Origin: Candidatus Cloacimonadota bacterium
GTDB lineage: Bacteria; Cloacimonadota; Cloacimonadia; Cloacimonadales; Cloacimonadaceae
Length of the DNA stretch: 64,000 nucleotides
Direction of reading: 5' to 3'
Assembly (NCBI GenBank): GCA_020532545.1
Contig: JAJBAW010000005.1
Location: 1-64,000 of the forward strand
The position numbers and the translations under genes were made by a program. Positions within the stretch are counted from its first letter, which is position 1. Each line of letters starts with the position of its first letter. Of this stretch, positions 51,548-60,408 are shown one piece after another. The notes under the pieces are model-generated. The model was not told the origin of the DNA and searched no databases. It was given only the letters and a program-made list of their open reading frames with translations.

Positions 51548-52170
51548 CTTTCACTCACTAAGCGGGGGAGAAGGCTAGCCTTTTGGGTAGCCTTCTGCTT
51601 GGTTTGGCAGACTATGTCTGCCTGTCAGAGATGGAAAATGACCCATCTGAGTGAAACTCTTGTCTTCTGTCTTGGGCCCGTCTGGGGCGGGTTGAGGTTA
51701 CTATGAGATCTATTCCATGCTCCAGCCGATGGTCGGTTGAAAAAGTCTTCAGAGTGCCTGTAGGAGCACCGCTCCGGAAGGCTACCTGAAGCTTTTTCAT
51801 AAGACCTCGAGCTGGAAAAAGTAAGTGCCGGACTTTGTCCGGCTTATTCTTTTTCCAAAGAATAATCTAACCTCTAAGTGTTTCCAGTACAAACCTGTTC
51901 TTTCTAGGAAGGTATGCTCCGAAAACACCCATCTTTCTGTCCTGCTTACTCCTCTCTACTATGGCTAGACCGGGTGGGATCCGATCCGCCGGCGCCGCAG
52001 GATGACTGGGTGGGGGTGACCGCGTCCGCGTGCCATCTCGGTCTCCAAGGGAAGCCTCAACCTCCGGTTGAGAGTGCCGAAGGCACGTGCTTCCTAGAGG
52101 AGACCCCTCGTAGAAGACAGACTTTGTCTGCCGATGGAGAGGTTCTTCTCCATTCAACTAGAAGGAGTTT
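51548..52170. ncRNA. Candidate large structured non-coding RNA region
   Basis: About 620 bases hold no convincing gene but many hairpins. The left part holds 51569-51596 (9 bp); 51606-51622 (7 bp); 51738-51799 (TGAAAAAG with CTTTTTCA plus CTTCAG with CTGAAG, around GGAGC/GCTCC); and 51814-51856 (a near-perfect long hairpin). The right part has a branched unit: GGTCTCC 52040-52046 with GGAGACC 52099-52105, enclosing GGAAGC/GCTTCC, which encloses two hairpins (52056-52072 and 52074-52086). Hairpins at 52118-52130 and 52135-52152 follow. Stems with G/C pairs and nested junctions are not explained by coding. Strand is unresolved; the terminator at 51509 and the Sm-like gene upstream favour minus. 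Families such as ROOL or GOLLD occur in phages, but membership was not tested. Confidence 0.55.
51612..51800 (-). CDS. Possible 62-residue protein within structured region
   Basis: A minus-strand frame starts ATGAAAAAGCTTCAG with CGAGG just upstream. It encodes a basic 62-residue protein with no recognised motif. Its first codons are part of an inverted repeat (51738-51799), so translation might be blocked or the apparent frame may be fortuitous. The terminator at 51509 would serve it. Evidence is balanced between a small gene and RNA. Confidence 0.25.
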   Translation of the reverse strand: MKKLQVAFRSGAPTGTLKTFSTDHRLEHGIDLIVTSTRPRRAQDRRQEFHSDGSFSISDRQT

Positions 52171-52398
52171 TTACTTCCGGGCAATGCTGGCTACATGGTC
52201 GAGGTTAATGAGGGCTTCCCGTACGCTGAGCTCCCCATTAGCCAGCGTGACTTCAGATCGAAGCGTAAAGAATTTACCCTTAGTGGACACGACCGTACCG
52301 GTCAGGGCCGCTCCGCCGTAGATAAATACTCTTGCCTCTTTCCCCAGCCAGGCTTGTATCGCTTCGTAGCCCATTGGTGAAAATGTCGTGTCAGTCAT
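52171..52398 (-). CDS. Sm/Hfq-like small protein
   Basis: This 75-residue protein has an N-terminal helix (about 10-20, GYEAIQAWLGKE). An Sm1-like strand set follows (RVFIYGGAALTGTVVSTKGKFFTL), where G-x-x-L-x-G matches the Sm1 core. The Sm2-like end is ALINLDHVASIAR. Sm and Hfq proteins form rings that bind U-rich RNA. AGGTGATGTC precedes its ATG. It sits next to the structured region 51548-52170. The fold is inferred from pattern; no database check was possible. Confidence 0.55.
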   Translation of the reverse strand: MTDTTFSPMGYEAIQAWLGKEARVFIYGGAALTGTVVSTKGKFFTLRSEVTLANGELSVREALINLDHVASIARK

Positions 52399-52425
52399 GA
52401 CATCACCTGCCTAAACCCGGTCTTG

Positions 52426-52441
52426 CATGTTCTTTTAACAA
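52426..52441 (-). promoter_or_regulatory. 16-base element before Sm-like gene
   Basis: Minus strand TTGTTAAAAGAACATG differs at one base from the element before the RT cassette at 48057-48072. It lies in the 94-bp gap between DNA polymerase and the Sm-like gene. Confidence 0.45.
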
Positions 52442-52492
52442 AACATGGTCCTTTTTTTGAAAAATTGAAGCAGGCAAAATATTATTATCTCC

Positions 52493-55396
52493 TTAGGCAA
52501 CGGCTTTCTTGGCCTCCCCATAGCTGGGACCATACCCAACGTCATATTTCCAGGGTACCGGAAGCCAGGGAGCTTTTTCACGGATATTCTCCATAATGAT
52601 TTTGTCCAACAGCTGCTTCATACCGGTCTGTCCTTTAGGGGCCTTGAAGCCGATGGAGTCATGCACGGTAAGAATGATTCGACCTTCCCTGGAACGGAGA
52701 GCCTCCCGCAAATCGATCATGTTGGTCTGCACCAAATCATTGCTGGTGGTCTGAATACGAGCATTCACAGCCTGCCGACTGATACCGTTAAGCAGACTGC
52801 TGTTGTACGACGCTGCGGCATACCGGCGCTTGCGCCCCGTGAAGGTGTAGGAAAATTTATGCCTTAGTGCAAAGTTGATGGTATTTCGGATATAACGGGC
52901 CACTCCAGGATAGGTTTTGAAAAACTTATCGAGATACTCCTGAGCTTCCTGCTCAGAAACCCTAATACGCATATCCGACCACAGCTGGGCAGCCAGCCCT
53001 TTGGCACTCATCATATATATAGTGCCAAAGTTAACTTTCTTAGCAATCTGCCGCAATACATAGTAGGGAGTTGACTTATCCTCTTTGTAGAGGCAGAGGT
53101 CTTCGTAGCTGTACTCCCCCAAGCCCGCAGCAGTCAGGCAATGCAAATCCTTGTCTTCCAAAAATGCCTGGGTTAAGGCAAGGTCCCGACTGTACGCTGT
53201 CAGAACACGCATCTCCGCATTGGCAATGTCCAGGTCATAGAAATCCTCCTCTTCCGGGTTATCCGGAAGGAACAAGGCCTTCAGATTGAGAAAAAGTTCT
53301 AAGTTACTGATTTTTAACAGGAAGGGGACGTTCTGAAGGTTGGGGTCACTGCTACTCAACCGGCTTGTAGCCGTCCCATTCTGATGGTACTTCCCATGCA
53401 AGAACCCATCGAGGGCGGATTTCTGCAGCCAGGGATTCAGGTACGTCCCCTTGATCTTCTCCATCCTCCGCCAATCCAGAAAATAGTTGAGGAACACATC
53501 ATCCGGAAAGTCATCTGAGAGGAACTTGATTGTCTCGGCGTCAGTGCAGGGAGCTCCGGCATCCGTTTTCTTGATGATCGGCAGCTTCTTGTCTTCATAG
53601 AGGTATTTGGCAATAGCATTGCCATTGCTCAACGGAAAAGTGTACCCTATATCCGTGAAGATCTTATCCTCCACTTCTGCCATTTTCTCTTCCAGGATTT
53701 TGATGTATTCCTTGGTGCGCTCCCGGTCCAATCGCACCCCGTAGAACTCCATCTCGGAAATCAGATCCGCCATAGGATTAACGATATTCCGCACCGTCCA
53801 CATCAACGGCTGCATCTGCAGAGGCTTTTTGATCTTTTTCTCAATCTTCAGAACCCTTAGGGCTTCCTCTTTCAGCCTCCCCAACTGCTTAAGCATGATC
53901 TTACGCGTCATTACCCCGTCTACTGCGGCATAGAGCAGCAGTTTCGGAACAGCTAGATCCTCATAGGTAACCTCGGGCGTAATCTCCGGAGGTTCGAACT
54001 CCAGCGGTATCAACAGTTCTTCCCGAGGTACCTTGCTCAGTAGCTTGAAGATCACCCCAGCCGACTTCTTGGTAAGAACAAGCTCCCCTTTGGATTTTTT
54101 ATACTTGGGCTCTGTCAACCCCTTGGATTCCGTCATGCTCAAAAATTTCCGGGAGATCCATCGGGAGTTAAGGCTGCGCCGTTCTGTATCCGTCAGGCTC
54201 AGCCAGTAGCTGACATAAGCCTCCACCAGTTTTTCCCGGTACGCTTTTACCGCCTCTTTGAGGGTTTCTTTTCGCGCCTTTTGCAAAGAAAGCTTCTCCC
54301 GCTCCAAATCCTCCTCGTAGCGGGTATCCGTAGGGAAATAGTCTGTAGCCAACACCTTCAGAGAATACTCGCCTTTCTTTCCCTCATCCAACTGGTGCTC
54401 TATCAACATGGTATCCCAAGTCACCTCGGGGGTTTTCAGGCCTTCATGATAGCGCAGCCACTGCTGGTCAAACTTTGAGTTGTGCATAACGAGAGAAAAA
54501 GCCGGGTGATGCATGACCTGCAGTAATTTATCCCGAATTCTCTGGAAGTGTTCTTTCGAGAAAGGCAAAGCCCGATGCTCCCAGGGGAACGCCAGGCCTT
54601 GATTGTCTTCCCAAGACATAGACACCATGATACAGCGCTGTTTTGGGTCGTGGGGTAACAAGGAGGTAGTCTCCGTATCCACAGCTACCGGACGTTTTTT
54701 ATTTTCTGCATGGGACTTGTCCAGTGCTGCCAGGCACTCATCCAGCTGTGCCACTATGCCTTCGCAGTCGGTCGGAGTACGGATATCCAGTTCATCACAA
54801 TTGATGCCTGAAGACAGGTACCCAAAAGCTTTTTCAATATCGCGCTTGAGGACCGTGATATATCCTGTCTCCTTCAACACTTGTACAGGTGAGATTGTTG
54901 GTAAAACTGTATACTTGACCCCTCCATAGTGGATGGTCTGAAATACTCCTCGAATCTCCCCATGCTTTTGCCGAAATCCCAAAGCCTTAGCGGCATCCGC
55001 GCCTAAGGGGATCAGAAGTTTCGGTTTGGACAGATCGAGTCGAGCTTGTAGTTGGTGACTGCACTTCTCTAAGTCTTGCTGCTTTATTTTGTAATTAAGT
55101 TCCTTGGGGACACAGCGTACAGCATAGATATACTCTGCACTAAACTGCTCAGCCCTAGGAAGCTTGCTCTTAATCTCGCTGACAAGATTACGCAACAGCC
55201 ACCCACCTTTACTGCAATACGCTCCTTTCTCTGCGTCAATATCCATGGGAAATCCTGCAATAAAAGTAATGTCCTGGTGCTGAGCCAGAGCATATTTACA
55301 GAACTCCTCTGTGTAGAGCCGACACCCAGTACAGGGCGTAGGCTTTAGACAAATAGCTTCTTCCTCTGCCAACAATTTTTTAGCTGTGTCTACCAT
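52493..55396 (-). CDS. Family A DNA polymerase with N-terminal Fe-S glycosylase-like domain
   Basis: This 967-residue protein begins with a uracil-glycosylase-superfamily-like domain. Cysteines C22 and C25 (CTGC), C95 (VRCVPK) and C112 (EKCSHQL) match the Fe-S cluster spacing of family 4 UDGs. However, the catalytic GEAPG loop is replaced by AGFPMD, so glycosylase activity is doubtful. A 3'-5' exonuclease follows (VDTETTSLL Asp 240/Glu 242; MHNSKFDQQW; YAAVDGVM). The polymerase domain has motif A DLDIANAEMR, motif B RQIAKKVNFGTIY and motif C VHDSI (912-915; the more usual residue is HDE). It replicates phage DNA. Confidence 0.85.
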   Translation of the reverse strand: MVDTAKKLLAEEEAICLKPTPCTGCRLYTEEFCKYALAQHQDITFIAGFPMDIDAEKGAYCSKGGWLLRNLVSEIKSKLPRAEQFSAEYIYAVRCVPKELNYKIKQQDLEKCSHQLQARLDLSKPKLLIPLGADAAKALGFRQKHGEIRGVFQTIHYGGVKYTVLPTISPVQVLKETGYITVLKRDIEKAFGYLSSGINCDELDIRTPTDCEGIVAQLDECLAALDKSHAENKKRPVAVDTETTSLLPHDPKQRCIMVSMSWEDNQGLAFPWEHRALPFSKEHFQRIRDKLLQVMHHPAFSLVMHNSKFDQQWLRYHEGLKTPEVTWDTMLIEHQLDEGKKGEYSLKVLATDYFPTDTRYEEDLEREKLSLQKARKETLKEAVKAYREKLVEAYVSYWLSLTDTERRSLNSRWISRKFLSMTESKGLTEPKYKKSKGELVLTKKSAGVIFKLLSKVPREELLIPLEFEPPEITPEVTYEDLAVPKLLLYAAVDGVMTRKIMLKQLGRLKEEALRVLKIEKKIKKPLQMQPLMWTVRNIVNPMADLISEMEFYGVRLDRERTKEYIKILEEKMAEVEDKIFTDIGYTFPLSNGNAIAKYLYEDKKLPIIKKTDAGAPCTDAETIKFLSDDFPDDVFLNYFLDWRRMEKIKGTYLNPWLQKSALDGFLHGKYHQNGTATSRLSSSDPNLQNVPFLLKISNLELFLNLKALFLPDNPEEEDFYDLDIANAEMRVLTAYSRDLALTQAFLEDKDLHCLTAAGLGEYSYEDLCLYKEDKSTPYYVLRQIAKKVNFGTIYMMSAKGLAAQLWSDMRIRVSEQEAQEYLDKFFKTYPGVARYIRNTINFALRHKFSYTFTGRKRRYAAASYNSSLLNGISRQAVNARIQTTSNDLVQTNMIDLREALRSREGRIILTVHDSIGFKAPKGQTGMKQLLDKIIMENIREKAPWLPVPWKYDVGYGPSYGEAKKAVA

Positions 55397-55441
55397 GAGC
55401 TTCCTTCTTTTTTGCCGGCACCCCTTTAATTAGGGCCTACC

Positions 55442-55473
55442 AGAAAGCCGGAACTGAAAAATTCCGGCTTTCT
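55442..55473 (-). other. Intergenic hairpin between primase and polymerase
   Basis: AGAAAGCCGGAA pairs with TTCCGGCTTTCT (12 bp, 8-base loop). No T-run follows on either strand. It may protect or process mRNA rather than terminate. Confidence 0.6.
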
Positions 55474-55482
55474 GCACATGTT

Positions 55483-58400
55483 TTAAATATCAAAATCCTC
55501 CACGTAAGAGAGGTCTGTGGCTGCAGCGCTCTCCTCAATCACCCCAGAGGGCTCTGCTATTTGCTTGGGGGGTATCGGTTTCATCCCGATACTGGGGAGC
55601 CCGAGATAGGCTATATCCACCACGGTGTAGTCCATGGGGGTTTGCACATCATGCAAGCCCAACGACTGCACAATAAGTTGGTGCTGTTCAGGTGTCACAG
55701 AGTCCCAGCTATGACAACAGCGAGCGGCCATATCCCGTAAAGCAACCACGGGTTTACGGATGTACTCGTAGTTGCCCTGCATCAACGAGCTGTGGACCAG
55801 ATACCGCCAGACCAGGACAATGACCTGAAGCTCTGAGACAAAGTAAACGCCAGTACGGAGGTTGTTGAGGATGTGAATTTCCCCCTCCTCCAAAAGCGTT
55901 TTAGCGGAGACCTTGCTGATCGCTCCGTCTTCTCCGTGGACAAACAGCTTATCCGGTACCAGGCAGGCATCTATGACGGGTATTGTGTTGTTGGACATGC
56001 TGATCGCAGCAAGACGATCCTTGTACTTCGTCAGAAAATCTATATACATAGCGTCCGCGTCGTAGCCCAGCATCTCGTATACGGCCAATGGAGTCAGGAC
56101 ACTCTCCATGAAACGGGTAGACCGATGCAGGTCCCCTGCAATCTCCGGGAGACGCTTTCGCAGAATGTTACGCCTGCGGTAAATCTCTGGAATCCGCGGT
56201 AGGAGGCAGATAGTGTTGTTCTGCTGCAGACGTAGATACTCCTCCTCGGTAAAGTGCTCAAAGATGTGCTGATCTGGAGGCTTACGCCCCTGATCCTTGA
56301 CCGTGCTGATGATCAGGATACGGCTCAGAAAAACACTATCCGACGGGGTGTTGATCGCTGCCAGGATAACCGGCATCTGAATTTTGTACTGCCGGACTGA
56401 CGTTCCGTCGGCGCCTCCTCGAGTTACTGTACTGCCACCTTGTGGAACCCGATACAACAAGGTCATGATCTCCCGGTTACGCTCCTCCGCCTTGGAAGCC
56501 CGGATGGCTCCGGTTTCTTCAGCTTCATCCAGTACATAGGCCAGCGTAGATTTCTGCATGGTCTGATACAAAGAAGCCGCGGTGGCATCGTTAGCGGTTA
56601 CAGCACTTTCCAGCAAGCTAGGAGGCAGGGTTTTACCTGGCTTGACTTCCTGGTTGGGGCCCCCGAGAATGCCGTGGATCAAAGAGGATTTCCCGGATTC
56701 CGCCTGACCTGTGATGAAGGTAATGGAGCTTTCCCCCACCGAGGCCATGATCGGCAGAGACATGATATAGGCCGCCAGGAAAGGGTTAATCATATCGTTG
56801 TGTTCAAGCTTCCACCCATCCAACACCGTGCGTATGGCTCTATAGTGGAATTGAAGATCCACGGTATTGGCCCGTTCCAGGTCTGTGGTCTCCTGAACAA
56901 AGGACCAACGGTGGATGGGACTGAGATTCTCAAACAGGACTTTGCCATCAATATTGCTTTTTAACTCCTCCCAAGTGAGCTGATCATCCTGAGAAAAGCG
57001 GCCACGGAAGACTTTCTTTCCATTTACGAAGTAGACCGTGTCACCTTTCCTCCGGTACTCTGCCGGGATATTGGAATAATGGATACCCTGCGTCAGGGTT
57101 GCCAGCTCTTCAACATTGATGGCGTCAGTGAGCATGGACTCTGCCACCTCTTTTAGCAGTTCCCAGGCATTCCGCTTTTTGATGGAAAGCATTCTCCCAG
57201 GCTCGGTTTCCTCGTCTATCCCTTCCAGGTAGATGTGGTTATTTCCGAGGATCTGATCAAAGAACTCCATCCCGGTACGTCCGGTACTGGCAGCTACCAG
57301 GTTGAACAGGGCATTTTCGTTCTTGGGTTCAAACTCCCAAAGTTCACTCTTATGTACTGCCCAGCATTTATACTGCGTCCGACCACCTTTCCTTTCGTAG
57401 TAAGAAACTCGCAGATAATTGCTCAGCTGTTTCTTGATAAGCGCCAAACAACTGGCTAGGGTGGTTGAGGAAGCCAGGGCCTCGTTTACTGAGGAGACCT
57501 GAGAGAGGTCCACGTTGAACCGACTGGCTACTGCAGCGATGTAGGCTTGGCACTCCGAGGGATCGCTCAGAAGCCCAAACCACTTTTTGGCTTCGTCGTA
57601 CGATTTCTTGTCTCGCTCCGCCACCAGGTTTTTCAAGCGGTTTTCATAGCCCTCCACTGTAGTGTCCAGGAGGTGCAAAGCCTGATTGTATTGCTCCTGG
57701 AGATCCTCTATGGCAGAGCAAGCCTTCTCGGTAACCCAGCTGGCTGCGTTCAGAAAATAAGCATTGCGCTGATGAAACAGGTAATTGAGCATTACCTCGT
57801 GCCCGCAGAACTGCACGGCATCATCGAGGTCCCCGCCCAGCAGCTCATGAGGCCAGGTAAAAATCCGAAGGCTTAGCGGCTGGCAATCCAAAGTCTGTGT
57901 AAAATTGGCTTTGGAATTCAGCACCCGACAGGCATACTCGTCTCCCCGCTTCTCCCCGGGCCGATCAGGCACCAGCCAAATATGCCGGACTCCGTACTCC
58001 CGTAGAAAAGCCAGGTCCACGGTGCCCGACCCACCCGAACTGACGATGATAAAATCCATGGTACCGGTCAGGTCCTGAGCCACCATGGCAGCGAAGGCAT
58101 CAAACTCCCCTTCGGTAACATAAACACTGGTTTCGTTGTGCCCCAGGAGGCGTTGGTACCGGTGCAGCCCTGTCACCCCGTTCGGAGACGTTTTATCTTC
58201 TCCGATGTTGACGATGCCACTTTTACGGAAAGCCTCCCGCAAAATGTGCGGAGGAAGTTCTTCCAGAGGAACTCCGGCATTCCTCTCTATAAAGGTGGGA
58301 TCTATCGGACGTACTTTGAAGCGGGCAATGGTGCCAGGGGAGTCGTTACTGTGGGTTACTACGCTCCCCCATTTGCTGCCGGATTTGTTCTCGGTACTAA

Positions 58401-59037
58401 AGTACTCGTCGTAGAGGGAGTGCAAATCCGGATCCTCAATATACTTCTTGGCATGTTCCGGCTTGGCAAAGACCCCCACAGGGAGGTTAGGCAGGGAGGT
58501 TACCGGGATGCTTCGTGCTTTGGTCAGATACAGAAACGCCAAATGCACATACTCCAGATGCTTGGGACGATCCCGTACCCACTCTTCCAGCACCTTTGAG
58601 AACGCTATGGCTGCAGCTTTTTTCATTTCCTGCAGCTGGTTATAATTGTTGAGTTCGTCCAGATTGGACAGAGAGGAGGAGAGGTTGAAACGGTTATGCA
58701 GAAGCAGCAATGCCTCCTGCATGGACATGTTCCCTACTTTGGCAATCAAGGACACCGGATTGGTGACAAACTTTTCACAGGTGCCAAAACATTTCCCTAA
58801 ACCCCGAGTTAGGGAGATGCGAAACGAAGGTGTCTTTTCATCATGATATGGGCAGCACCCGGAGATGGAAGCTTGACCTTTCTGCTCCCACTTATTGCCC
58901 GGAGACAGTTCCCGCAGTAAAGAGAGCCACTCGGAGGCAGATATAACTGTCCAAAGTCTCCGCAGTTCTTCTTCGGGGCGTCCTGCCTTTCTGCTTGCTG
59001 TTTTCTTTGTTCCCCGAGATCTCTTGGGAGAGGCCAT
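55483..59037 (-). CDS. DnaG-type primase fused to helicase/ATPase
   Basis: This 1184-residue protein has an N-terminal CHC2 zinc finger (CCPYH at 61-65, CFGTC at 83-87). A TOPRIM-like region follows (VTEGEFDAFAA; IWLVPDRPGEKRGDEY), then a long middle part. Near 770-850 an ATPase has Walker A GQAESGKSS and Walker B AYVLDEAE. It combines primer synthesis and DNA unwinding, acting with the polymerase. The C terminus ends SYVEDFDI. AAAGGAAATTGTT precedes ATG. A single polypeptide of this length is typical of large phages. Confidence 0.8.
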   Translation of the reverse strand: MASPKRSRGTKKTASRKAGRPEEELRRLWTVISASEWLSLLRELSPGNKWEQKGQASISGCCPYHDEKTPSFRISLTRGLGKCFGTCEKFVTNPVSLIAKVGNMSMQEALLLLHNRFNLSSSLSNLDELNNYNQLQEMKKAAAIAFSKVLEEWVRDRPKHLEYVHLAFLYLTKARSIPVTSLPNLPVGVFAKPEHAKKYIEDPDLHSLYDEYFSTENKSGSKWGSVVTHSNDSPGTIARFKVRPIDPTFIERNAGVPLEELPPHILREAFRKSGIVNIGEDKTSPNGVTGLHRYQRLLGHNETSVYVTEGEFDAFAAMVAQDLTGTMDFIIVSSGGSGTVDLAFLREYGVRHIWLVPDRPGEKRGDEYACRVLNSKANFTQTLDCQPLSLRIFTWPHELLGGDLDDAVQFCGHEVMLNYLFHQRNAYFLNAASWVTEKACSAIEDLQEQYNQALHLLDTTVEGYENRLKNLVAERDKKSYDEAKKWFGLLSDPSECQAYIAAVASRFNVDLSQVSSVNEALASSTTLASCLALIKKQLSNYLRVSYYERKGGRTQYKCWAVHKSELWEFEPKNENALFNLVAASTGRTGMEFFDQILGNNHIYLEGIDEETEPGRMLSIKKRNAWELLKEVAESMLTDAINVEELATLTQGIHYSNIPAEYRRKGDTVYFVNGKKVFRGRFSQDDQLTWEELKSNIDGKVLFENLSPIHRWSFVQETTDLERANTVDLQFHYRAIRTVLDGWKLEHNDMINPFLAAYIMSLPIMASVGESSITFITGQAESGKSSLIHGILGGPNQEVKPGKTLPPSLLESAVTANDATAASLYQTMQKSTLAYVLDEAEETGAIRASKAEERNREIMTLLYRVPQGGSTVTRGGADGTSVRQYKIQMPVILAAINTPSDSVFLSRILIISTVKDQGRKPPDQHIFEHFTEEEYLRLQQNNTICLLPRIPEIYRRRNILRKRLPEIAGDLHRSTRFMESVLTPLAVYEMLGYDADAMYIDFLTKYKDRLAAISMSNNTIPVIDACLVPDKLFVHGEDGAISKVSAKTLLEEGEIHILNNLRTGVYFVSELQVIVLVWRYLVHSSLMQGNYEYIRKPVVALRDMAARCCHSWDSVTPEQHQLIVQSLGLHDVQTPMDYTVVDIAYLGLPSIGMKPIPPKQIAEPSGVIEESAAATDLSYVEDFDI

Positions 59038-59069
59038 AACAATTTCCTTTCTAGAAGCACAGACAGCAA

Positions 59070-59087
59070 GAGGGGCCGAAGCCCCTC
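59070..59087 (-). other. UUCG-loop hairpin upstream of primase
   Basis: GAGGGGC-CGAA-GCCCCTC (minus strand GAGGGGC-TTCG-GCCCCTC) is a perfect 7-bp stem with a stable TTCG loop and no T-run. It lies between nuclease and primase genes. Confidence 0.65.
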
Positions 59088-59120
59088 ACTAAATCCCCTG
59101 TAAATCCACTGTAAAAACGC

Positions 59121-60005
59121 CTACTTTGTTCGAGAGCGTTTTTTCTTTTTGCTGAGGTAGTTCTGCCCCTCTGGGCAGCCCTCAGTAAAATTGCACCACT
59201 CACAAGCCTTACCTGGACACGCCTCAAATACTTCCCCCTCCTTAGGGTGTTTCTCTATAAAATCCTCAAGAAAACCAAGGACGGAGGAGGCCAGTTCTCC
59301 CAGTCGATCCCGCGTATAGGTGGTGAGGATAATCTCCTCTGCCGGAATAAAAGCCCCACCGGCCTGCACCTTCTGGACCTGTGGATGCTGCAGAAAAGTA
59401 GCCAGAGCATAAATCTGGGTCTGCACATCCGCAGCACTTTGATTCTCTTCTGTCGGAGCGTGGGACTTATAGTCCACGATCACCGCCTGTGTCCGTGGAG
59501 CATTCAGTGCCTTCAGGTCTTGATAGCCATACAGCAACCGATCTTTCCAGCCACAGGCAGGCATTCCCTTGCCATTGCGAGCAAGCACAAACATTTGCTC
59601 AGGGTATAGTTGCAATTGGTACCGAGAGGCCATGGCCAGCACCCGTTTCAGGGTACGCTCCGTGGGGCCCCGTAAGGGCTCGAGCAGGTCCTTCTCCTCC
59701 AGGGTCAGTGAGTAGCCGTGGTACAGGTCTCCCCACACCTTATCGAAGTCCGCTGCTTCCTCCGAAATACCAAAAATCATGGTGCGTTTAACGCAAGCCT
59801 CCAGTACCCCATGTACAAATTTCCCGACAATGGCAGGCGAGGGATCAAACGGCGTGCCCTTGGTACCTTTGTCCAGATAGGTTTTGCAGTACCGGCGGCC
59901 ACACCCAAGAAGAGCTTTTGCTTTGGAATAACTCAAAGGAAGTGCTTTTGGCAGGAGAGTGAGGCGCTGGGCTATTTCTGCAAAAAGCTGTTGTGTAGTC
60001 TGCAT
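59121..60005 (-). CDS. RecB/Cas4-like Fe-S PD-(D/E)XK nuclease
   Basis: ATG 60005 is favoured because AGGA lies just upstream. An alternative at 60029 sits inside a hairpin. The 294-residue product has GKFVHGVLEACVK, a CGWKDRLLYGYQDL region, and AVIVDYKSHAPTEEN then ADVQTQIYAL, matching the PD-(D/E)XK active-site order. Cysteines in CGRRYC plus CPGKACEWC...GCPEG make a four-cysteine Fe-S cluster. Such nucleases process DNA ends for recombination. Confidence 0.75.
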   Translation of the reverse strand: MQTTQQLFAEIAQRLTLLPKALPLSYSKAKALLGCGRRYCKTYLDKGTKGTPFDPSPAIVGKFVHGVLEACVKRTMIFGISEEAADFDKVWGDLYHGYSLTLEEKDLLEPLRGPTERTLKRVLAMASRYQLQLYPEQMFVLARNGKGMPACGWKDRLLYGYQDLKALNAPRTQAVIVDYKSHAPTEENQSAADVQTQIYALATFLQHPQVQKVQAGGAFIPAEEIILTTYTRDRLGELASSVLGFLEDFIEKHPKEGEVFEACPGKACEWCNFTEGCPEGQNYLSKKKKRSRTK

Positions 60006-60029
60006 ATAGGGTCCTATACGAAGGAGCAT

Positions 60030-60063
60030 CAGGGCCTAGCCAAAGACGCTTAGCTAGGCCCTG
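60030..60063 (-). other. Intergenic hairpin beyond HU-like gene
   Basis: CAGGGCCTAGC pairs with GCTAGGCCCTG (11 bp, 12-base loop). No T-run is next to it. It resembles the other T-less hairpins between replication genes. Confidence 0.6.
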
Positions 60064-60073
60064 AAAGGTGGTC

Positions 60074-60322
60074 TTACACGGCGAATTTATACCGGATGGT
60101 CACTTTTTCCGGCTTCTGCTGAATCTCGTTGGCCTGGATATTGTAAAACGCTCCAGCCGGCGAAACCTTTTTGTAAAACCGATGCTTGCCGAAGCGCACT
60201 TCTCCATCCTCCGAAGCCGCTTTGATGAAGGTAGTAAAAATCCTGTCCAACATTTCCCGGGCCTTGGCTTTGGAAAGGCCTTCCTGCTCTGCAACAGCTG
60301 CGACAACTTGATCCGTGGTCAT
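60074..60322 (-). CDS. HU/IHF-like DNA-binding protein
   Basis: ATG 60322 follows AGGAGAAAAATAGC; a longer frame would add residues with no ribosome site. The 82-residue protein has HU traits: N-terminal helices (MTTDQVVAAVAEQEGLSK), a helix-loop (AREMLDRIFTTFIKAA), then beta strands (GEVRFGKHRFYKK) and a basic end. It would bend or coat phage DNA. Phage-encoded HU-like proteins are known, but this one lacks the classic long RNPxTG arm. Confidence 0.65.
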   Translation of the reverse strand: MTTDQVVAAVAEQEGLSKAKAREMLDRIFTTFIKAASEDGEVRFGKHRFYKKVSPAGAFYNIQANEIQQKPEKVTIRYKFAV

Positions 60323-60408
60323 GCTATTTTTCTCTCCTGTGGTTGATTGTGGAGGGGAGAAGTCTCCCCTCCAAGAATTAAGAAACAAAAGCCGAAAGAA
60401 GACTTTAC

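Noticed and set aside
51966-52046. tRNA-like segment: AGACCG and CGGTCT 79 bases apart, and both strands translate with the typical look of frames that overlap tRNAs
   Set aside because: No consistent T-arm (TTCGANTC), anticodon stem or CCA arrangement could be built in either strand; the acceptor-like pairs compete with the GGTCTCC/GGAGACC stem of the structured region.
51867-52157. 96-codon minus-strand and 135-codon plus-strand frames in the structured region
   Set aside because: Both are rich in Arg, Pro and Ser, lack ribosome sites and overlap the branched hairpins; they look like by-products of a GC-rich RNA.
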